In this document: in pieces, positions 57,352-64,000 of the stretch
How the letters are laid out: the number at the start of each line of letters is the position of its first letter
Numbering within the stretch: the stretch's first letter is position 1
Origin: Panicum virgatum
Taxonomy: Eukaryota; Streptophyta; Magnoliopsida; Poales; Poaceae
NCBI RefSeq assembly: GCF_016808335.1
Contig: NC_053137.1
Coordinates: 11,334,506-11,398,505, forward strand
DNA: 64,000 nt
Reading direction: 5' to 3'
Notes under the pieces: model-generated
What the model was told of the DNA's origin: nothing
The model's database searches: none
The model's input: the letters and a program-made list of their open reading frames with translations, nothing else
Position numbers and translations under genes: made by a program

Positions 57352-57541
57352 TAACAACCTAGCCTCAATCAGGGGCCCTGGAAGGTATGCAACATGAGCA
57401 ATAATAAAAAGTAATTACTTGGATGAACTTCTACACTTCTGATGCCTTATGCCTACTATTAATCCTGTTTTTCCATAGCCCTCATCTGTTAATCGATGGA
57501 GATATCGGTTCTAAAATTAGGGACAGTTTTTTTATTGAGAT

Positions 57542-58464
57542 GTTGGGCCTTGGAGAAGCACAAAGTCCCAACTAAGTACATTACCCTCATCAAGGATATG
57601 TACAAGGATGCGATGACGTTTGTCCGGATATGTGATGGCGACACTACTGACTTTTCTATTAACATAGGCCTACATCAGGGGTCAGCATTGAGCCCTTATT
57701 TATTTGCTTTGGTGATGGATGAGGTCACAAGGGACATACAAGGTGATATCCCTTGGTGTATGCTCTTTGCTGATGATGTGGTGCTAGTTGACGAGAGTAG
57801 GGCAGGGGCTAATAGGAAGTTAGAGCTGTGGAGACGCACGTTAGAGTCGAAAGAGTTCAGACTTAGTAGGACCAAGACCGAGTACATGATTTGCGATTTC
57901 AGCGCGACTAGGCATGAGGGTGGAGACGTTAGTCTCGATGGGCAAGTGGTGGCCCAGAAGGATATCTTCCGGTATTTAGGATCGATACTACAAAAGGATG
58001 GCGACATTGATGAAGATGTTAGGCATAGAATCTCAGCTGGCTGGTTGAAATGGCGTCAAGCTTCTGGCGTCCTCTGTGACAGGAGGGTGCCACAAAAACT
58101 CAAAGCTAAGTTCTATAGGACAGCGATTCGCCTGGCGATATTATACGGTGCTGAATGTTGGTCTACAAAAAGGCGACATGTCCAGCAACTGAGTGTAGCA
58201 GAGATGCGGATGTTGCGGTGGTTTTGCGGGCACACAAGAAGGGATAGAGTCCGGAACGAAGTTATTCGGGAAAGGGTAGGGGTGGCACCAATTGAGGAGA
58301 AACTTATCCAACATCGGTTGAGATGGTTTGGACATGTCCAACGGAGGCCTCCTGAGGCGCTGGTGCGTAGTGGGGTTCTAAAGCGTGTTGATGAGGTAAA
58401 GAGGGGTAGAGGTAGACCTAAACTGACTTGGGACGAGTCGGTTAAGAGAGACCTTAAGGATTGA
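57542..58464 (+). pseudogene. LINE reverse transcriptase, C-terminal part (open but truncated)
   Basis: An uninterrupted frame of about 300 codons carries the RT palm motifs LHQGSALSPYLFALVMDEVT and MLFADDVVLVDE (catalytic FADD). The thumb region (RYLGSILQKDGDIDEDV) and the RTE-type C-terminus (LRWFGHVQRRP, KRGRGRPKLTWDE) follow. The frame ends at TGA 58462-58464, about 150 bp before the TTG tail. The endonuclease and RT fingers are missing because of 5' truncation at insertion. The frame upstream of 57542 in the same ORF is F-box intron sequence. Lack of stops suggests a recent insertion. Confidence 0.85.
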
Positions 58465-58614
58465 AATATCTCTAAAGAGGTAGCTTTGGATAGGAGCGCT
58501 TGGAGACTAGCTATCAACGTGCCTGAACCGTGACCTTTGGGTCTTTTGGGTTTCATCTCTAGCCTACCCCAACTCGCTTGGGACAAAAGGCTATGTTGTT
58601 GTTGTTGTTGTTTC
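57542..58614 (+). mobile_element. 5'-truncated RTE-type LINE
   Basis: TTATTGAGAT occurs at 57532-57541 and 58615-58624 and brackets the insert. The 3' end is a TTG microsatellite (58593-58610), typical of plant RTE-type LINEs. The interior is coding (see next entry). F-box copy A has no insertion at the corresponding place (near 51890). Confidence 0.85.
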
Positions 58615-58815
58615 TTATTGAGATCATGGATGTGTTGATGTTAACAGTTCTTGCAACAAATAGTAAATTATTAATGTTTGGTTGGTAGGGAATAAGTGTT
58701 ATCTAGGGCAGGTTTTATTCCTCAATCAGCTCATGTTACTCTTTTTTTTATTGCTGCAGCATTGAAAGGCACTTGCATAGGCGAGGGACCAAGTGCGGGT
58801 CAGTCTAGCGCATGA

Positions 58816-60944
58816 TAAACTTAAGGTGCATCAGTGAAATCTATGGTTGGGCAGTACTTTGTGCATCAATGAGATTGGTGTTATCCTTAATTTCTTGCTC
58901 TTCAAGATGGTGGTTTTTAAGCAGTTGTTTCTCTTAAACTTTTTAGCTTCATCATTAACTTCAATGTGTTAGACTTGTATGCAAGCTGTGAACCCCTACA
59001 TTGTACTACTTGATCTGTGGCCATGTGTGCTTCAGTATTCGCGCTTTGTGATAAAATCCTGAAATGCGCTTACCATTCCCGCATTTTAAAATATCTAGGT
59101 CCAAGAAAAAGACAATTATAAATTCAAAGCATTGCAATTTCATATATTGCACGCCTGCATATCATTCCTACATAAATTCATTGTGGTTCAACATCATGTG
59201 GCTTATTGGATTATAACCAGAAACTTGCTAGTTTATTGTTGTGACCTTTTGCTTTTGTGGGCAACTTGATACAAATCCAAATTCAGTCACCTTATTTGTG
59301 TATGAATCTTGAAACCACAATGTAGTGGGGACAAGATCATCTGACATAATTCAGCTTGTGTGGAAGTGAAAGGGGGTTGGGTGGCGGGGGCATCAATTTT
59401 CTGGTAAAATTACAAATTGGATTAACTGACATCAGGAAAGCAGTGCACATCAATTCTCATCTTAGTTACTAGTACATCTATAGTAGTTAAGTTATTCTGT
59501 TTGGCATGTGCCGCGGTGTGTTGGTGAAGCTCTGCTTATCACAGAACCGGATACAATTCGTTGCTCTTTGTTTGTTTCACTTTCCTGAAAGATTCATCAG
59601 TCATCAGTATGGTTCTGCACTATAGTGCCTGTCTAAATGGAGCAAGGCCGCAGCATGTACTGATGGTAAATCATGGTTCGTCTTGCTCATTGTGAAGGAT
59701 GGACAGTGTTCAGGCCTCCATTCTGACTAACTGAAGCCATATTCTGTGTTTGACTGTCGGGGGCTCAGGGCATCCCTGCCCCCCTTACTTGGGAGTGAAG
59801 CATGTTTTGTGTTTGTGAACTGGACTTGCCAGTGTTGGCATCATTGAAAAATGCCTGGTTCGGTTAGGTTTAGTTCAGCTTGAGCATGCCAGATTGCCAG
59901 TATGTTGCATCTGTATGGTGTGTGTTGAATAAATTGAAGAGCTCCTGAAAACATAAAACACTTTCCTTCCATGTGCTTTATTCTTTTGTATATGCAGAAC
60001 ATGACTAAAGATCATATGTTCTGAAAATCTGGATCTAGGACTATTTTACATTGATCTTTCAGAAAAATCAGCATCCCTAGATCTCTTTGTTCACATAGTA
60101 TTTTCATTAAGTTTCTGTCCTTCTATTCTATTGCAAAATTTGCTGAGAAAGATTTATGTGACTGATAATTTGATAGAGTTAAAGTTAAGCATTGCGTGCA
60201 CAAGGTGTATTTCTTCTGCCAGCAAGTAGGACCAACTGTGCTTATTCAGTTATTCTGCACGTGATACGCATTCTGCTAACAAGTGGCTGGCCGGCCTAAA
60301 GACACGGTAAACAGTGGACTGGGTTATTAATTTATTATCTTTACCAACATTGAGATTACCATCCGAGATTTGTAATGAAGCATGGAAGTACTTAGGGGGA
60401 TAAACACAACGATCCAAGATTCTAGTAGGATTTTGATTTTCAGTTTGGTGGCAAACTGCGTGCTGCCACTCCACTCCGAAGCCGCCTCCGAGGCTGGGCC
60501 GCGCTAATTCGCGGGCGCGCGCTGAGATCGTTCCGAGCGAGCGATTCCTGACAGTCCCAAACTTTCTAATTTCAGAAAGTTTTAATTTCCACAACTTTCT
60601 ATTTCTGGAATATCATATTTTATATACATAATTTAGACACCTAGCTTCTTGTTGATAACTTCTTACAGAATAATTTTGTTGCACAACTTTTTACGATATA
60701 CACACCATATAGTTATAACTTCAGGAACAAATTTTAAATGATAACTTAGTAGAAAATTATCATATATTTGTATAACTTGCACGCATAATTTTTTCACAAC
60801 ATTATCGCGTGATAATTTCATATCACAACTTTTGTGTCATATGTAACTTATACATGTAACTTTTGTCACAACTTCCTTAAAGAAATGTTGTTAGCTAACT
60901 TATAGACGTAATTTACAGACATAAATAATATACACCTAAGCAAT
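58816..60944. other. 3' flank of F-box copy B and intergenic DNA
   Basis: The region 58816-60000 parallels the flank of copy A with a few indels, including about 80 extra bases near 59045-59150. The stretch 60000-60944 is AT-rich, apart from a GC patch at 60460-60540. No gene was recognised. Confidence 0.5.
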
Positions 60945-61099
60945 CGGCGGCGGATCCAGGGGGGCTCCAGCCCCCCTAAGCTCACATAATTACACGTAAA
61001 ACACTGTAGCAAAAGCATGAAATCACCATTAAATCTTCACACAAATTCACATTTCCATTGTTTCAGCCCCCCTTAGTTCTCATCCTGCATCCGCCACTG
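60945..61099. mobile_element. hAT MITE (155 bp)
   Basis: CGGCGGCGGATCCAG and GCATCCGCCACTG are the inverted ends. The 8-bp duplication TAAGCAAT is perfect (60937-60944 and 61100-61107). It is of the same type as the MITE at 43412. Confidence 0.9.
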
Positions 61100-61286
61100 T
61101 AAGCAATAACAGTATAAAAGATAATTGAATAACGAAAAATGGAAAGGAAAAGAGGTCCCACGTCTGGCGAGGGCACATGCGTGCGCAGTCCGCCGGTGCG
61201 TGCGTGCATCGCTTGCTAGGAGCGATTCTAGCGAGCCAGCACAGAATCAGCTTTGCGTCCGAGGCTTCGACTCATCTCCTTCGACC

Positions 61287-61562
61287 ATGGCCGCCGCCGC
61301 CGCTGCGTCTCCTCCTCCCCGTCCTACCCATACTACTCTGCTTCCGCCTCTCCCTCGCCTCGCCGGCGCATCCACTAGCGGCCCGAGCTGGCGTTCCAGG
61401 AGCAACGCACCAGCGAGCTCGTGCGCGCCGAGCTCGACGCGATCGGCGTGCCGTACAGGTGGCCCGTCGCCCAGACCGGCGTCGTGGCGACCATCGCTGG
61501 CGGCGGCGGCGACGGGCCGGCCGTCGCGCTCCGGGACGACATGGGCGCGCTCGCCTCGAAGG
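61287..61562 (+). pseudogene. 5' fragment of an IAA-amino-acid-hydrolase-like (ILR1/M20D) gene
   Basis: From 61382 the frame reads [20 protein letters not shown], then [18 protein letters not shown] and a Gly run, ending [14 protein letters not shown]. This is the conserved N-terminus of ILR1-like amidohydrolases of the M20D peptidase family, which release auxin from amino-acid conjugates in the ER. The upstream signal-peptide-like segment (LRLLLPVLPILLCFRLSLA, about 61303-61360) lies in another frame, and the candidate ATG at 61287 in a third. The expected stretch before PELAF is missing, and homology ends before the metal-binding exons. Only about 90 codons of a protein near 430 residues remain, so it is a pseudogene fragment. 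Confidence 0.75.
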
Positions 61563-61777
61563 TCCGTATGTTTCTTGGCTCCGATGTGTTCCGGCGCGGC
61601 AGTGCGCGCTCGGATGGCCCAGACGGTCTCTCCAGTGATGCTCAGGAGAATTTTCTTCCATGCTTCTGATTTTTCTCTGAAATGGTAGGCCACGGTTGGA
61701 GTCTGAGAGTCAAATTGATACTTTTTTTCCTTTTTGCGCTTCCATAACATGAATTTGCAATTGATCTGAGATGTACC

Positions 61778-61905
61778 TAGAGGTGGTAATATGTTATGGT
61801 CAATCTAACATGACCCTTAATTTTTTTAATTCAAAATTATATAATGATTAGTCCGGTCCTTAGATTCTCCGGCCCAAATTCTAAGGCCCTTTACCACCAC
61901 TCCTA
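61778..61905. mobile_element. Probable hAT MITE (128 bp)
   Basis: TAGAGGTGGTAATATGT and inverted TAGGAGTGGTGGTAAAGGG are hAT-like ends. The flanks GATGTACC and AATGTAAA share only 5 of 8 bases, so the duplication has decayed. Confidence 0.5.
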
Positions 61906-62267
61906 AATGTAAATCAAACATATTATTATATTATTGAGGAAAGAAAAATGGACACAGACAAATTTTGGCAATAATATATTGTTGAAATCTTCTCCGATTA
62001 TTGTGTCTCCTCAAGCCATTGAGTTGCACGGCCTTCGAAGAGGTGAGCGTCCATGCATATATGTGAGCATCTACATTTGTACTTTGTTTCAAAAAAAAAA
62101 AGGAGTTACACAGCATGCTTCTAAAACAAAAGCAAATCAACAAATTCGGCTGGAAGAGTCCATGTCAAGATGCAGAAGGGACGTTAGGAGTAGCAATCCC
62201 ACACGAACCAAAGACCAACCTGTAACGACAGTACTGTAGGTTCACATAATAAGGAAAAGTTGCCTAA

Positions 62268-62431
62268 GGTCAATTTCAGTGGGAGTGTCATGTACATTAA
62301 ATTTGCTAATATATACCAATAATATGAGGAAAGAGAAGAGAGGAGTGTCATCACCATAACACTCTACTGACACAGTTATTAAAATTTCAGTCTAGATAAC
62401 TGTGTCGATGACACTCCCATTGAGACCGGTC
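62268..62431. mobile_element. mPing-like Tourist MITE (164 bp)
   Basis: GGTCAATTTCAGTGGGAGTG and inverted GACCGGTCTCAATGGGAGTG form the ends, with TAA on both sides (62265-62267 and 62432-62434). It is the same family as 43340-43709. Confidence 0.7.
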
Positions 62432-62434
62432 TAA

Positions 62435-63550
62435 CAGCCTTACCCCTTTGGGGTTGAGATGTACTCGCGCACTCCTTTTTCTCCTCGAATGAGCAGTCAC
62501 AAATTCAATGGACGAGATAGTAGCGCACTAGTTCTTTACGTTACTAGCCTAATAACGATTCTCATTTAGTTTCCTTCTTGATGTGGCCTCACTGGCCAAA
62601 AGGCTTGGCTTTTAGCTAGGACTAGTAAGATGCTCGTGCTAACATCACGGCTAAATTTCATATGTACACCAAACAATATATTTGATCACAATTACCACAT
62701 TTCACAAACAAATAAATGATGGCTTGTACAAGTAGACATATAACTGATTTGTTCTTCATATATATGGACAGAGCAGCCATTAGATTAAATATATTACACA
62801 TTTTTGGATATTTAGCAAACCTGAGGCCTAATTGTTCACACAAGCAATGAAAGCACTAACTCTTGAGGCCTTGATACAGCACTGGATGTAGCTCAGAAAC
62901 TTGCGTCAACAAATTTGACGCAAATTTCAGATCAGTAACGATGGTGCAGATTAGTGTTATGCAGAAAAATGACTGAGTAATTGGTGCCATAGCATTCCTC
63001 TAGAAAATTACATACTATCTGAAATCCACTTCAACACTCCTTTCTAAAGTCTGGAGTGCATACTTTTTTTTTCAAAACTATATATCTCAAATCTTACATT
63101 TGTACGGAGCAATAAACAAGAGGCACGTCGGCAGGTACCCTTACCTCAAAAGGCTCGGCTCACCACATATTTGTCTATTCAAAATACAAAACCTACAGTC
63201 AAATAGAGATCTTTCTTACTGAAAGTGCCAAGGTACAGATCTTTGTTTCCAACAACTCTGCCAATCCGAGACTGCCATCTTGATCAAATTACCAAATCAT
63301 ACGTGGAGGTACTGAGCAAGCAGAGAAAAATCATTTTTTGAAAACAGCCATCACATTGCATATTTTTTAAAACATCTATGTGTATTTCACATGAAAAGAT
63401 ACAATGTATATTGATCCTGTCAAACCATTACAAATAGTTCACTGCGCATATCATGCATCCGCTTGGTCCTGTCAATAAAAAAGCAGGCGTGCAGCTCGTG
63501 ATGGATTTTCAATCTTTGTGCATGAACAGACTGCGCAGAGCATTGCCGAC
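62435..63550. other. Stretch without recognised features
   Basis: AT-rich DNA with short ORFs only. I see no element ends or gene remnants here. Confidence 0.5.
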
Positions 63551-63703
63551 AATCAGCCGCTTTGTTCCAAAGAAAGTATTCTAGGGATTTATTATTGCCT
63601 GACGCTTTACTGGAGTCCCAGCAAGGCGATCACCCTTCTGATTGAAAGCAACAACAGATGGCGTTGTTCTTGTCCCTTCAGCATTCTCGATGACCTTTGG
63701 GTT
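63551..63703 (-). pseudogene. Exon fragment of a mitochondrial HSP70-like gene with a stop codon
   Basis: The minus strand from 63703 reads [40 protein letters not shown], a stop, then NTFFGTKRLI. This is the conserved phosphate-1/N-terminal ATPase region of DnaK-type chaperones, closest to mitochondrial HSP70. A CAG acceptor (CCGCAG) directly precedes the first codon, so an exon boundary is plausible. The TAG at 63581-63583 stands where the family has Gln in NPQNTFFGTKRLI. No downstream exon is found at lower coordinates. Upstream exons could lie beyond 64000. It is most likely a pseudogene or a fragment left by a partial duplication. Confidence 0.75.
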
Positions 63704-64000
63704 CTGCGGTCATTTGATTGCAGATTCAGCTAGATAAATGAGGGAGACAGTATAGTCTATGGTGCAGATAATAAGAGCAAGAAAACCAGCGAAGAAAACA
63801 AACAGTATAGTCTATGGTGCTATCAAAGAAATCCCCAATAAGCAAACAGGTGAATGACAATTACTTCTCAGATGTAGAGCCAAGATACAAAACAACACTG
63901 GAAAAAAATTAGAATTTAGATGCTTGATGCGCTAACAAATTGAGCATAAACAAACTAATTCATCCCAACAATCTAATTTGAGCCACCCATATGTAATAGA
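63704..64000. other. Window edge, no feature recognised
   Basis: No coding sequence of the HSP70 type or element end was found up to the window end. ACAGTATAGTCTATGGTGC occurs twice (about 63749 and 63802). Confidence 0.4.

Larger units (their letters stand above)
55212..58815 (+). pseudogene. F-box protein gene, copy B (degenerate tandem duplicate)
   Basis: The ATG at 55212 opens a good F-box (LPDELVEEVLLRLPPHEPAA, LVCRRWCRLVSDPGFRRRFR). The region between FREFHR and the first beta segments is shortened by deletions relative to copy A. The frame then breaks, since the frame with FLVVFVCTKHGNTIVQTYSS differs from the F-box frame. A TAG at 55681-55683 replaces the Trp codon of copy A. The rest is open to 56041 (LYMWSRKDTHEVDA, YTIDLKTYKVKKVY). 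The donor at 56042 (GTACAA) and acceptor at 58758-58759 define an intron of 2.7 kb, against 0.58 kb in copy A, because it holds a PIF/Harbinger element and an RTE LINE. The last exon (58760-58815) ends QSSA and TGA. It is a pseudogene. Confidence 0.8.

Noticed and set aside
1..64000. CRISPR arrays, bacterial operons, tRNA or rRNA genes
   Set aside because: Repeats present are tandem or transposon-derived without regular unique spacers; no tRNA cloverleaf or rRNA sequence was seen; gene structure is eukaryotic.

Overview
The window looks like nuclear DNA of a PACMAD-type (panicoid) grass. The evidence is the mix of grass transposon families (Sirevirus copia, Tat-like gypsy, long solo LTRs, Stowaway and Tourist/mPing-like MITEs, many hAT MITEs, MULEs), genes with introns, and grass-type F-box genes with very GC-rich 5' ends. 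No bacterial, organellar, tRNA, rRNA or CRISPR features were seen. Most of the sequence is transposon-derived. One clearly intact protein-coding gene is visible (2OG-Fe(II) dioxygenase, 35317-38449); the other gene remains are broken or partial.

Layout. 1-11571: a minus-strand Sirevirus-type Ty1/copia element (3' LTR cut by the window edge, multiple polypurine tracts, env-like ORF, decayed pol and gag, PBS, complete 5' LTR). It sits in the 3' part of a plus-strand Tat-like Ty3/gypsy element (11572-14281) that has a 52-bp tandem array and a 3' LTR. 14282-27676: the first three exons of a CYP87A-like cytochrome P450 on the minus strand, with introns swollen by a SINE, two GAGCC-rich hAT elements and three nested solo LTRs. 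28-35 kb: LINE tails, Stowaway, a hAT carrying a fragment of a PLP-homeostasis (YggS/PLPBP) gene, a MULE with a nested LINE, and a hAT at the promoter of the dioxygenase. 39.9-47.3 kb: Stowaway, a MULE with 660-bp arms nested in a hAT MITE, an mPing-like MITE split by a hAT MITE, and a 2.8-kb solo LTR. 48-60 kb: a tandem duplication of an F-box gene, both copies disabled; copy A has a MULE in its 5' region, copy B has a PIF/Harbinger element and an RTE LINE in its intron, and copy A supplies the empty sites. 60.9-64 kb: MITEs, a fragment of an IAA-amino-acid-hydrolase-like gene, and one exon of a mitochondrial HSP70-like gene with a stop codon.

I found no convincing new multi-gene system. The most interesting material is structural: precise nested insertions with readable target-site duplications, palindromic motif arrays shared by the LTR and interior of the Sirevirus, a hAT insertion that duplicated a possible TATA box, and transposon-captured gene fragments. 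Family assignments are from recognised motifs only; no database search was possible.
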